A stretch of DNA of 64,000 nucleotides from Halichoerus grypus (GCF_964656455.1 NC_135715.1:41674603-41738602); one strand, 5' to 3'. Positions 32,971 through 43,420 are shown, counted from the first letter of the stretch. Made by a program: numbers and translations. Notes: generated by a model not told the origin, from the letters alone.

Positions 32971-34578
32971 AAAAGGCCATAATCAGGAGTAAGAATAGGA
33001 AAGGAAAAAATTTCATAAGTAAATACAAACATAATAAAAGTAAATTAATTATTTATAAAACCAGTAGGGAGGTGAAAAGAAAAAAAAGCAGTATGGAGGT
33101 TAAAGCACAAAAGCAGTAAAACAATAAAACCAATTATATCCATAAAAAAACAGTCAAGGGAGTCACAAAATAAAAGGATGTAAAGTGTGGCATAATATAC
33201 AGAGAACACTTTTTTTTTTTTTTAATTTAGTGCTATTAGAATGGGTTCAAACTTAAGCAATTATTAACTTAATATAGACTGCTATAGGCAGAAGATGTTA
33301 AATATCAACCTAATTGTATGAATCAAAAGCCTGCAATAGATATGCAAAGATAAAGAGAAAGGGATATAAGCATATCACTGAAAAAAACCATCAAACCACA
33401 AGGGAAAAGAGCAAGAAAAAAAAGAAACAGAAAAGAACTATAAAAGCAACTGTAAACATGTAACAAAATGGCAATAAGTACATACTTATCAATAATTACT
33501 TTAGATATAAATGGACTAAATAGTGACTGAATGGATAAAAAAGCAAGACCCACCTATAGGCTGCTTATAAGAGACTCACTTCAGACCTAAAGACACATGC
33601 AGATTGAAAGTGAAGAACACAACATAAATAAAGGGAACAGCCCAACAAGAAAACCTAACAACTGTAAATATTTATACTCCCAACATGGGAACATTCAAAT
33701 ACATAAAGAAACATATGAACAGACATAAAAGAAGAAATCAATATTAATACAAAAATAGTAGGGGATTTTAATGCCCTACTTACATCAATGGGTGTATCAA
33801 CCAGACAGAAAATCAATAAGAAAACAGTGGCATGGAATGACACATTGGACAAGATGGATCTAACAGACATATTCAGAACAACCCATCCAAAAACAGGAAT
33901 ACACATTCTTTCCAAGTGCTCATGGACGTTCTCCAGAGTAGATCACATATTATGCCACAAAACAAGTCTCAACAAATTCAAAAAGATTGAAATCATATCA
34001 TGAATCTTTTATGACCACAATGGTATAAAACTAGAAATCAATGAAAAAAAATCTGGAAAGCACACAAATACATACTACTAAACAATTAATGAGTTAACCA
34101 AGGAATCAAAGAGGACATAAAAAATACATGAAGACAAATGAAAAGGAAAACACACTGGTCCAAAATCTTTGGGATGTGGCAGAAAGCTGTTCTATGCGGG
34201 AAGATTAGAGAAATACAGGCTTAGCTCAAGAAACAAAAAAATCTCAAATAAACAATCTAACCTTACACCTAAAGGAACTAAAAAAAGAAGACCCAAAAAC
34301 CTCAAAGCCAGTATAAGGAATGAAATAACATAGATTAGAGCAGAAATAATGAAATAGGGACCAAACAAAAACAAAAACAAAAATAAAGAACAGATCAATG
34401 AAACAAGGAGTTAGTTCTTTGAGAAGATCAACAAAAATGATAAGCCTTTACCCAGATTCTTCAGAAAAAAAAAATAGAGGACTCAAATAAAGTCAGAAAT
34501 GAGAAAGGAGAAATAACAACCCACACCACAGAAATACAAAGGATTATAAGAGATTATGAAAAATTATATGCCAGCAAA

Positions 34579-34632
34579 TTGGACAACCTAGACAAAATGG
34601 TTGAATTGGACAACCTAGACAAAATGGTTCAA
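34579..34632 (+). repeat. 27-bp tandem duplication in L1 ORF2
   Basis: TTGGACAACCTAGACAAAATGGTTGAA is followed directly by the same unit with one change (34606-34632). Read in frame it gives LDNLDKMVE then LDNLDKMVQ. Consensus L1 ORF2 has a single copy, so this arose in this element or its lineage. Confidence 0.9.
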
Positions 34633-35817
34633 TTCATAGAAACATATAACCTTCCAAAAGTGAATCAGGAAGAAATAGAAACTTTGAACAGACTGATTGC
34701 TAGTGATGACATTGAGTCAGTAATCAAAAAACACCCAACAAAAGTCCAGGACCAGATGGCTTCCCAGGTGAAATATAACAAAAATTTAAAGAAGAGATAC
34801 TATCTATTCTTCTCAAACTATTCCAAAGAATAGAAGAGGAAGGAAAGATTCTAAAGTCATTCTATGAGGCCAGCCTTACCCTGATATCAAAACCAGATAG
34901 AGACACAAAAAACACAACAAAAAGAAAACTACAGGTCAACATGTCTGATGGACAGATGCAAAAATCCTCAACAAAATATAAGCAAACTGAATCCAACAAT
35001 ACATTAAAAAAATCATTCACCATGATCAATTGGTATTTATCCCAGGAATGCAAGAGGGTTCAATATTCACAAATCAATCAACATGATACATCACATTAAT
35101 AAGAAAAAGAATAAAAAACATATGATCATCTCAATAGATGAAGAAAAAATATTTGATAAAGTACAACATACGTTCATACCAACAAAGTAGGTTTAGAAAG
35201 AACATACTTCAACATAATAAAGGCCATATATGTAAAACCCTAACATCATACTCAATGCTAAAGAACTGAGAGCTTTTCCTCTAAGATCAGAAACAAGACA
35301 AGTTTGTCCACCCTGATGGTTTTTATTTCAACATAGTCCCACAGAAGTCCAAGCCACAGCAATTAGACAATAAAAAGGAATAAATAACATCCAAATTGGT
35401 AAGGAAGAAGTAAAACTTTCACTATTCCACAGATGACATGATCCTATACTTAGAAAATCCTAAAGACTCCACCACAATCTACTAGAACTGATAAATGAAT
35501 TCAGTAAGGTCGCAGGATACAAAATCAATGTACAGAAATCTGTTGCATTTCTATCCACTAATAATGAAGAAAGATAAAGAGAAATTAGTAAAACAATTTA
35601 CTAAACCATTTCCACTGCATCAGAAAGAATAAAATACCTAGGAGTAAACCCAACCAAAAGATGAAAGAACTGCCCTTCAAAAACTATAAAACATTGATGA
35701 AAGAAACTGAAGATTAAACAAACAAATGGGAAGATATTACAAGTTCATGGACTGGGAGAACTAATATTGTAAAATGTCAATAATATCCAAAGCAATCTAT
35801 AGATTTAATGCAATCTT

Positions 35818-35983
35818 TATTTATTTATTTGAGAGAGAGAGAGCACAAGAGGGGGGAGCGGGAGAGGGAGAAGCAGACTCCCTGCTGAGCAGGGAGCCCG
35901 ATGCGGGACTCGATCCCGGGACTCCAGGATCATGACCTGAGCCGAAGGCAGTCGCTTAACCAACTGAGCCACCCAGGCGCCCC
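35818..35983 (-). mobile_element. CAN-SINE, 'GGGACTCCAGGATCATGACC' subfamily, without poly-A tail
   Basis: Minus-strand SINE inserted in L1 ORF2. It has the complete head (...ACTGAGCCACCCAGGCGCCCC) but on the 3' side ends at the ATTTATTTATTTGAG repeat, lacking the usual AAAGATTT plus poly-T. Perfect 12-bp TSD TAATGCAATCTT at 35806-35817 and 35984-35995. Confidence 0.95.
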
Positions 35984-36532
35984 TAATGCAATCTTGATAA
36001 TACCAACAGCATTTTTCACAGAACTAGAAAAAATAATCTTAAAATTTGCATAGAACCACAAAAGACCCCAAATAGCCAAGACAATCTTGAGAGAGAGAAA
36101 GAAAACTGGAGGTATTGTAATCCCAGATTTTAAGATATACTACAAAAATGTAGTAATCAAAATTGTATGGTACTGACACAAAAATAGACACATAGCTCAA
36201 GAGAACACAACAGAGAGTTCAGAAATAAACCCAAACTTTTATGGTTAATTAATCTATGACAAAGGAGTCAAGAATATACAATTGGAAAAAGACAGTCTCT
36301 TCAACAAATCGTCTTAAGGAAAACTGGACATGCAAAAGAATGAAACTGGACCACTTTTACACCATACACAAAAATAAACTCAAAATGGATCAAAGTCCTA
36401 TTATATTTGAGACCTAAAACCATAAAATTCCTAGAAAATAACACAGTCACTAATTCCTTTGACATCAGCCATAGAAACATTTTTCCAGATATGACTCCTT
36501 AGGCAAACACAACAGAAGCAAAATTAAACCAC

Positions 36533-36930
36533 TGGGTTTGCAACGGCGTGGATGGAACCAGAGGGTATTATGTTAAGTGAAATAAGTCAATTAGAGAAAG
36601 ACAATTATCATATGATCTCACTGATATGTGGAATTTAAGAAACAAGGCAGAGGATCATAGGGGAAGAGGGGAAAAAATGAAACAAGACAAAACCAGAGAG
36701 GGAGACAAACCATAACAAACTCTTATCATAGGAAACAAACCGAGGGTTGCTGGAGGGGAGGGGGGTGGGAAGATGGGATAATGGGGTGATGGACATTGGG
36801 GAGGGTATGTGTTGTAATGAGCACTGGGTATTATATAGGATGAAGAATCACAGACCTGTACCCCTGAAACAAATAATACATTATATGTTAATTAATTGAA
36901 TTTAAATTAAAAATTAAATTTAAAAAAATC
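36533..36930 (+). mobile_element. Younger 5'-truncated carnivore L1 inside the old L1
   Basis: 'TTTGCAACGGCGTGGATGGAACCAGAGGGTATTATG', 'CATATGATCTCACTGATATG', 'GGGGGTGGGAAGATGGGATAATGGGGTGATGGACATTGGGG' and 'AACAAATAATACATTATATG' are the end of ORF2 and the 3' UTR of a carnivore L1. It ends in an unusual TTAAATT-rich tail. On both sides the old L1 ORF2 is found ('AACACAACAGAAGC' to the left, 'GGAAAACATCAACAAAACC' to the right), with about 30 bases of the old element missing at the junction. Target duplications are not clear. Confidence 0.82.
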
Positions 36931-37470
36931 TTTTCTTGGTGAAGGAAAACATCAACAAAACCAAAAGGCAACCTACTGAATGGGAAAAGATATTTGTAAA
37001 TGATATATCAAATAAAGGGTTAATATAAAAAATATATAAAGAACTTATACAACTTAATAGCCAGAAAACATATAATCAAATTAAAAAATGGGCAGAGCAT
37101 TTGAATAGACATTTTTTCAGAGAAGACGTACAAATAGACACATGAAATGATGCTCAATATCATTCATCATCAGGGAAATGAAATTCAAAGCAACAATGAG
37201 ATAATACCTCACACTTGTCAGAATGACTAAAATAATTAAAAAAAAAAAAACAGAAGAAATAACAAGTTTTGGTGAAGATATGGAGAAAAAAGAACCCTTA
37301 TATGCTGTTGGTGGGAATGCAAACTGGTGTATTTACTGTGGAGAACAGTAATGGAGGCTCCTCAAAAAAATTAAAAATACAGCTACCATATGTTCCAATA
37401 ATTCTACTACTGGGTATTTACACAAAGAAAAATCTGAAATTTACTCTAAAATATCTACATATGCATATGT

Positions 37471-38340
37471 AGGTTAATTGTCTACAACTTTGGAAGTGGG
37501 CAATTCTCATTTGAAGGTCTCTATTAAAAAGTGTACACTATATAAATGGCTATGACCAACCATTACCTAAATTTGCCCCTGGAGGTTTTTTGTTTGTTTT
37601 GTTATGTTTTTTGATTTGATGGTAGGGATGATAGAAATAATTTCCCTGGAGAAATGGAAAACGTTCAAAAAATGTGTTTGGCAAAAAAGATTATATAGGC
37701 ATTATCATCTTTGCATTTATTCAAGTATAAAACTTGACAAACTTAACAGCCAAGTGCTTAATGAAGAATTCTGTCACCTGACCCAATTAAAACGTAAGAG
37801 TAAACACTCGACTCTAGGTGCTTCTCAAAATGCCTAATAATGGAGGTGGTGGGGATGGGAGGTCATCTGCTAGCTTTATACTGACAATTTGTACGGCGTT
37901 TGTTTTTTTTTTTGCCTTCTTGATATTAAATATTTTTATCTGTAGACAAACTTTTAGTGTAATATACCACTTGCTAGAGTGGTACTCGGAGATGAAGAAA
38001 ACATCAGTATTTATTCAAATAATCTGAAAATTGTTTATTTTATTCAAATAACGCAATAGTAGTTCATCTACCTTTGATCAGTTTGTAAAACTGATATTTA
38101 CTTCTGCTTTCTATTAACTGAAAAGAAAATTAGTTCTCAGTACTAGCTCCATACCAAACACACGTAACAGTCCTTTAAGGATAATTAGAGCCATGAGTAG
38201 GAGGCCCCTTTATCATAATGGATGCCTCAGCATTCTTATTATCTGGCCAGTTGTTACAATCTTAGGTAGAGAGTACAATTCTCGGAACAAAGTTCCTAAT
38301 TTAAAATTCTAATTTTTATTCATTTGGGAATTAATTCATT
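37471..38340. other. Stretch without recognised feature
   Basis: AT-rich, no known repeat or gene. Plus-strand frames at 37604-37837 and 37818-38027 lack recognisable motifs. Confidence 0.45.
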
Positions 38341-38344
38341 AAAT

Positions 38345-38705
38345 CATTTAATATTCTTGCCTGCTACTGTTTGCCAATGACTGAAGATATGAAAGCAGAA
38401 AAGAAACAGTCTCTTTTTCTGAAAGAGCTTACAAGCTGTGGAAAGAAACAGACAAGGAATTATTACACAGTGTATAATGACATGAATACATAGATTGAAA
38501 CCCTGAGATTCAGAAAGCATAATTCTTTCAAGAATTACAAGGTACTCAGCGGATCTGGAGCATAAGCAGGGTGGAAAAGCATAGAAATGTGAGCTAAGGG
38601 TGGCTGATACCTAGAGGTCAGCCCTAGTTTGGATTTTTCCTGAGGGCAATGGTGTGAAATTGAAAAGTTTTTAAATGTGAAGTGGCATTCTCTCGTAGAG
38701 CCCTC
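38345..38705 (-). mobile_element. L2 LINE fragment
   Basis: Reverse-strand L2: 'GAAGATATGAAAGCAGAAAAGAAACAGTC', 'GAAAGAGCTTACAAGCTGTGG', 'AAACAGACAAGGAATTATTACACAGTG' then 'CCTAGTTTGGATTTTTCCTGAGGGCAATGG' and 'AAAGTTTTTAAATGTGAAGTGGCATTC' follow the complement of the L2 3' end. Confidence 0.68.
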
Positions 38706-39344
38706 CGCCCAACAGCTCCTTTTCATAGCTCAGTAGACAGTGAACGCCTGAGGCATATTCCAGAGTGAGACTATTGTGTCCTTTACAGAAGTCATTGTCA
38801 CTGTCACCCTGGGGACTGTATGCTCCCTGAGTCTCAGGAAAGCCAGAAGCACGGCCTTTATTCTCAGTGAAAAGTCATCCATAACAAGTTATCCTTCCCT
38901 GAACCTCTAAGTATACAGTTTTTTTTGATTGTTTGCTATCTTTTCTTTTGACAATAAGACCCCAAAAGCCTTTTGCTCAGTGGAATGCACCTCATCACAT
39001 CATAAATGTCTGGAGTGGCTATGGGCAGATGAAAAATGCAAGGGAGTCTCCTGTTCAAATTTTCAACCTTCCACGTTTTCTGAAGAAAAATGGAGGTGCT
39101 GATGGAGAGGGTGATCTCAACCAGAATAGAGTTCACACTCCAGGACCTAGAAGCCAAGGTTAGAAAGGAAACCTAGATCCACAGTTATGTGAATATTGAA
39201 AAGTTGCCTAAGAATAGAATCAGAATGTAGTGTTGGGGACAATGTTTGAGTTCATTATATATACTAAGCGCTGCTTTATTTCTTTTTGGGCAAAAGTGCA
39301 CCAAGGAAAATTTGTTCTTAATCAGAAAACCCTATTTTAGATAT
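38706..39344. other. Stretch without recognised feature
   Basis: Less AT-rich than average. The overlapping frames 38933-39163 (plus) and 38936-39157 (minus) are open on both strands over the same bases but match no domain I know. Confidence 0.4.
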
Positions 39345-39361
39345 CTAAAATTTCAAAATAT

Positions 39362-39558
39362 ATATATATATTTTAAAGATTTTATTTATTTGACAGAGAG
39401 AGACACAGCGAGAGAGGGAACACAAACAGAGCGGGTGGGAGAGGGAGAAGCAGGCTTCCCGCAGAGCAGGGAGCCCGATGCCGGGCTTGATCCCAGGACT
39501 CTGGGATCATGACCTGAGCCGAAGGCAGACGCTTAACGACTGAGCCACCCAGGCACCC
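39362..39558 (-). mobile_element. CAN-SINE (SINEC), young
   Basis: Minus-strand SINE of the 'GACAGAGAGAGACACAGCGAGAG' subfamily. Perfect 17-bp TSD CTAAAATTTCAAAATAT at 39345-39361 and 39559-39575. The left duplication runs into a short TATATATA stretch that joins the SINE tail. Confidence 0.96.
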
Positions 39559-39625
39559 CTAAAATTTCAAAATATTTTGATGAAGCTTTATATGTATTAG
39601 CTAAAAAGATCTTTTTCTCGTTTTT

Positions 39626-39829
39626 ATTTTTTTTTAAGATTTTTTATTTATTCATTTGTCAGGAAGAGAGAGAGAGTGCACAAGCAGAGGGAGTGGCAGG
39701 CAGAGGGAGAAGCAGACTCCCTGCTGAGCAAGGAGCCAGATGCGGGATGCGGGATTCAATCTCAGGACCCTGGGATCACGACCTGAGCCAAAGGCAGACG
39801 CTTAACCGACTAAGCCACCCAGGCATCCC
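39626..39829 (-). mobile_element. CAN-SINE (SINEC), full length
   Basis: Minus-strand SINE only about 65 bases from the previous one, with GTCAGGAAGAGAGAGAGAG middle and a small duplication GATGCGG-GATGCGG in the core. Head complement ends CACCCAGGCATCCC. TSD not resolved. Confidence 0.92.
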
Positions 39830-40808
39830 AAGAAAAGACACTCCTTTTTATATCCAAAACCTGAAAGAAGTTCCATGCCACGTGTGTGTGCATCACAGCA
39901 TGTATTACATTATTTGTTGTTTCCTGTTTTTCTTTTTTCATAAAATAGCTTCAATTTTCATTTTGGTGCTAGTGAGTTGATGAGGAGTCATTTAATTTAC
40001 AGATAAATAGGACTTATTTTATAATCTATTTCTCTCACCAAAATAAGGTGCTTTTGTTCTTGTTTCTCTGTCTGTAAATTTTTCTCAATTGTTTAGAATG
40101 ATGCACTCTTAAAAAACAAGCTATAAAATATTAAAGTGTATTTTTTAGGAAGGCGATTTTTAAACATCATGATTGACAAAAGGATGTAAAAATTATAAAA
40201 ATGTACATCAATTCAGCAGCTCTTAGGATGTCGAGTTTTTCACTGTTAGTTTGATATTTCTTTTATAGAGAAATAGATTCATAAATTCTCACCAGGAATG
40301 GAAATACCTTATTTTTTTCCTTCTTTCTTATGAATTTCCTCTTTTGTTCTGTAGCTTGCTGTTGTAAGAATAATAAAAGATAAGGCCCAAAAAATCAAGT
40401 GTTATTTTAGTGTTGAACTTTCATGCCCATTGCTATAATCAAGATGTTTTTATTTCATTTCTCAAAAAAGAGATAAATGTTTTCCTGACTGAAACTTTTC
40501 TTTTTCAACAAGAACTTACTCTATCATATATGTTTTACCTCTAAAGACAGTGCACTGGCATTCCCTCAGTAAACAGGAGAGTACCAGGAAGCTCAAAATA
40601 CATCCATCATTCTTAGAATGAGAAGAGAAAAAAAGCCCCCAAACTACATCCTCTTTGATTTCTGAGAATGCAGAAAAGTAAAGGAAAAATATTAAACCAT
40701 AAAAGCCACGAGCAAAAAATCCAATATTTAGCAAAGTTGATTTTTCCAGAATAATATTTATCATTGTTGACCTTAACATTTTTAAACGTCTATGAAATCA
40801 AAAAGAAG
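39830..40808. other. Stretch without recognised feature
   Basis: AT-rich, no gene or known repeat. The minus-strand frame at 40516-40779 has no recognisable domain. Confidence 0.45.
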
Positions 40809-40820
40809 GCTTATTCTTTT

Positions 40821-40989
40821 GGGGTTCCGGGGCGGCTCGGTTGGTTAACCATCTGACTTCAGCTTAGGTCATGATCTCAGGGTCCTGGGATCGAGTCCGG
40901 CAAGGAGACCCCCCCGCCCACCTCGGGCTCCCAGCTCAGCAGAGGGTGTGCTTCTTTCTCTCAAACAAATAAAATCCTTTAAAAAAAAA
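40821..40989 (+). mobile_element. Diverged CAN-SINE with unusual CpG-rich head
   Basis: Plus-strand SINE. Head reads GGGGTTCCGGGGCGGCTCGGTTGG and core GAGTCCGGCAAGGAGACCCCCCCGCCCACC, unlike other copies. The middle CT-rich part is shortened and the tail is AAACAAATAAAATCC. Perfect 12-bp TSD GCTTATTCTTTT at 40809-40820 and 40990-41001. Confidence 0.93.
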
Positions 40990-41091
40990 GCTTATTCTTT
41001 TTTAATCCCTAAAAACAGAGAGTACTGGTGTTTTTTTACATTATTTCCTGCGGAAATGTGTATGGATAGATAAACTGACATAATATTACAT

Positions 41092-41094
<3 letters not shown>

Positions 41095-41127
<33 letters not shown>
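41095..41127. repeat. (AC)n microsatellite
   Basis: About 16 uninterrupted AC units, then AAAACAAAACAAAACC. Confidence 0.95.
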
Positions 41128-41129
<2 letters not shown>

Positions 41130-41280
41130 TAAAACAAAACAAAACCTTTTAATAGATTTAGTATTTTCCCCCAAATAATCTTTAAATAAAAATGTCCACA
41201 TGTTGGGAGACAATTCTCCATGGACTTTCTTCATAAATAAAATCACCATTTTCCAGATATCATTTCAAGCATGTTTGTGT

Positions 41281-41348
41281 AGAGAACAGCCTTGGAAGGC
41301 AGCTATGCTCACCACTATACCACCAACGCCAGAGAACAGCCTTGGAAG
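41281..41348. repeat. 18-bp target-site duplication around the tRNA-Gly half
   Basis: AGAGAACAGCCTTGGAAG at 41281-41298 and again, identical, at 41331-41348, with only the 32-base tRNA-like insert between them. Confidence 0.93.
41299..41330 (-). pseudogene. Retro-inserted 5' half of tRNA-Gly(TCC)
   Basis: Read on the minus strand from 41330, the insert is one extra G followed by GCGTTGGTGGTATAGTGG and then TGAGCATAGCTGC. These are mature tRNA-Gly(UCC) positions 1-31: acceptor 5' strand, D arm and 5' side of the anticodon stem. The next eight bases, CTTCCAAG, belong to the flanking duplication but also continue the tRNA through its TCC anticodon loop. After that the match stops: there is no variable loop, T arm or 3' acceptor strand, no CCA and no A-tail. 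It is therefore not a tRNA gene but a copy of a 5' tRNA half. Identity to the tRNA, as I remember it, is complete, so the insertion looks recent. Confidence 0.85.
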
Positions 41349-41349
41349 A

Positions 41350-41720
41350 TAGATATCCTGTCTCTCTTCAGGGTAAAGAATAGATACATTTCCTTAACAA
41401 AATAATAAATTGCCTCTGCAGGGTAATGTTGGGGCAGGTTTGCTAGCAGCCTGCTTAGAAACTTGAGCGTTTCCCAGGCTTATTATGGTTCCTTAGCTCT
41501 GATACAAACCGGTGGTGTACTTGCAGCATCTGCCTGGGCCCCTCCACATCCCTTCTATGGGACTTGGGGAGCAAAGGGTACTGATGCGGACATACAGGTC
41601 ATCCTGCCTCTTGTACCATAAGTAATTTGGGAATTTGACTCGAACCTAGAAATCTCGCTTCTTCTGCCACCATCCATAAAACAGCGGTAGGCAAACTTGT
41701 CCAGTTACAGATAGGCTGAA
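41350..41720. repeat. GC-balanced, possibly LTR-like block
   Basis: Contains 'GCAGGTTTGCTAGCAGCCTGC', 'GCATCTGCCTGGGCCCCTCC' and 'TACCATAAGTAATTTGGGAATTTGAC', a composition unlike the AT-rich flanks and suggestive of an old LTR, but no family or ends were identified. Confidence 0.3.
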
Positions 41721-42025
41721 ATCTCAAAATTTTTATAGTTCTTAACACCTACATACGAAACTATAAAAGCAAATAATAAAAAATGACATCTATCTTACAT
41801 ATCTATCTATTGTTGATATATGATTACTTGAGTAAGGTGCACAGTTCTTAAATGTACTAATTTGTGAGCTTTCACCAACATATACCTACCATATCCCCCC
41901 AAAAATACAGACAAGTTCTATCACTTTGGCAATTTCTCTTGTATCTTTTTCAACCAGCCCCTACTGTGAACATTATCAATAATTGTTCTTGTTTCCTTCC
42001 TCATAAATTAGTTTTGCCTGTTCTT

Positions 42026-42225
42026 TTTTTTTTTTTTTTTTTTAAGATTTATTTATTTGAGAGAGAGAGAATGCAAGCAGAAGCAGGAGGGCGGCCTAGA
42101 GAGAGAATCTCAAGCTGACTCTACTGAACGTGGAGCCCCACATAGGGCTTGATCTCAGGACCCGGAAATCATGACCTGAGCTGAAATCAATAGACGCTTA
42201 ACCAACTGAGGCACCCAGAAGGCCC
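42026..42225 (-). mobile_element. CAN-SINE (SINEC), inserted in old L1
   Basis: Minus-strand SINE with long poly-T, AAGATTTATTTATTTGAGAGAG middle, and a degraded head complement (GAGGCACCCAGAAGGCCC). 17-bp TSD with one mismatch, TAGTTTTGCCTGTTCTT (42009-42025) and TAGTTTTTCCTGTTCTT (42226-42242), splitting recognisable L1 sequence. Confidence 0.94.
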
Positions 42226-42875
42226 TAGTTTTTCCTGTTCTTGAAGTCCATTGGGTTTTTTGTAGCCTACTGCTTCTTCTCAAAATAATGTTCCCAAAAG
42301 TCATCCATATTGTTGTGTAAATTATATTTTGCTATTAATTGCTGAGTAGAATTTCATTGAATTTATTTGTACAATTTGTTACCCATTCTTCTGTTGATAA
42401 ATACCTGTATTTTTTTCAGTTTTTAGTTTTTATGAATAAAACTGCATTAAATATTCATGTATAAGTCTCTTTATGAACATATGTTGGGTAAATATCTAAA
42501 AGTGTAATGAACAGATCACACGGAATATTATAAAATAGGCATATGGCATACATTTAGATTTTAAAGAAACTGTCAACTAGATTGCCAAAGTGACTCTACC
42601 ATTTTATACTCCTCCCAGCGAAGTATGAGAGTTTTAGTTACTCTTCATCATCTCCAACATTTTGGCTTTTTAATTATAGCCATCCTAGTGGGTATCTCAC
42701 TGTGGTTTTATTTTACACTTCCCTGATGAGAAACAATGTTGAGTAACTTTTCACGTGCCTACTGGTTATTGGTATATACTCCTTTACAAAGTGTCTGGCT
42801 GTATTTTGCATATTAAAAAAACTGTGCTATTTATCTTATTGATTTGTAGAGATCTTTTATATATCATTTTTCAGA

Positions 42876-42934
42876 TACACACACACATGCACATATACAT
42901 ATATGTTATATATATATACACGTGTTAAATACTT

Positions 42935-42974
<40 letters not shown>

Positions 42975-42990
42975 TAAATACTTCCAATCT
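42876..42990. repeat. CA/TA microsatellite cluster with duplicated flank
   Basis: CACACACACATGCACATATAC, TATATATATACACGTG, then a (TA)n run of about 15 units (42938-42966). The sequence TTAAATACTTCCA occurs on both sides (about 42925-42937 and 42974-42986). Confidence 0.88.
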
Positions 42991-43420
42991 ACAGCTTTCA
43001 TTTTTATGTTCTTAATGGTAAATTCTGATAAATGGGTTTTATTTTTTATGAAGTTCTATTTATCTTTTAAAAAAATTTTCATAAGGGCACTATGGATAAG
43101 TGTTTAATCCATTCAAAACTAATTTTTTTTAATGGTTTGATGTATGAGTTAAAGTACATTGTTTTTCTTTACGTACACTGTTTTTCTTAAAAGATATCCA
43201 GCTATTCTAATACATTTGTTGAAGACTTGCCATTCTCCATTGAATTGCATTGGTGCAATTCAACTGTCTATGTTTGTGTGTATCTTAACATTATTACATG
43301 TTTGTAATAGCCCAAAGTTGAACTCAGTAGTATTTTCCAGATCTGTTGACATTTATTTGGTCTTTTTAATTCTGATTAAGAATTTAGTTAAAATTTTATC
43401 TGCACCTGAATATAGTATCT

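Larger units (their letters stand above)
33468..37440 (+). pseudogene. L1 ORF2 relic (endonuclease/reverse transcriptase)
   Basis: Disabled ORF2. It starts at ATGGCAATAAGTACATACTTATC, the conserved MAISTYLSIIT-type beginning. An endonuclease part survives in the 33788-34003 frame, with STRQKIN...NDTLDKMDL and FSRVDHILCHK, where the DH pair is the catalytic D-H of APE-type L1 endonucleases. A pre-RT frame, 34579-34833, has IETYNLPKVNQEEIE and carries a 9-codon duplication. The reverse-transcriptase active site lies near 35420-35450 and now reads TDDMILY in place of the usual (F)ADDMILY. A C-terminal part is at 37269-37472. Large deletions occur after 33530. It is interrupted by a SINE and a younger L1 and lacks the true C-terminus. 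Confidence 0.85.
30775..37470 (+). mobile_element. Old, nearly full-length L1 (L1MA-like) lacking its 3' end
   Basis: A single plus-strand LINE-1 read in order: 5' UTR starting at a GATGGTGAAGTAGGAGCACCATAAACTCACC motif, ORF1 relic, a long inter-ORF spacer, then ORF2 from an AACAAAATGGCAATAAGTACATACTTATC start through endonuclease, reverse transcriptase and C-terminal parts, stopping near 37470 before the end of ORF2. Two later insertions lie inside (SINE 35818-35983; truncated L1 about 36533-36930). Excluding them it spans about 6.1 kb. Stops and indels are frequent throughout, so it encodes nothing functional. The similarity to L1MA-type elements is from remembered consensus order; the precise subfamily needs a repeat search. 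Confidence 0.9.
41835..43420 (-). mobile_element. Old L1 (L1M-type), 3' UTR and C-terminal ORF2
   Basis: Complement of an old L1 3' end, in order: 'GGTGCACAGTTCTTAAATGTAC', 'TTAGTTTTGCCTGTTCTT', 'CATCCATATTGTTGTGTAAATTATA', 'TTGCTGAGTAGAATTTCATTGAA', 'CCATCCTAGTGGGTATCTCACTGTGG', 'GATTTGTAGAGATCTTTTATATATC', 'AAAAGATATCCAGCTATTCTAATACATTTG', 'CCATTGAATTGCATTGG'. A SINE (42026-42225) and a TA microsatellite lie within it. The 117-codon plus-strand frame at 43159-43512 is the antisense reading of this ORF2 relic. Confidence 0.85.

Noticed and set aside
34579..34833. 84-codon open frame as a small gene
   Set aside because: Its sequence is L1 ORF2 upstream of the reverse-transcriptase core; it is a fragment of the L1 relic.
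41299..41330. A genuine tRNA-Gly gene
   Set aside because: The variable loop, T arm with the B box and the 3' acceptor strand are absent; only the 5' half is present inside a target duplication.
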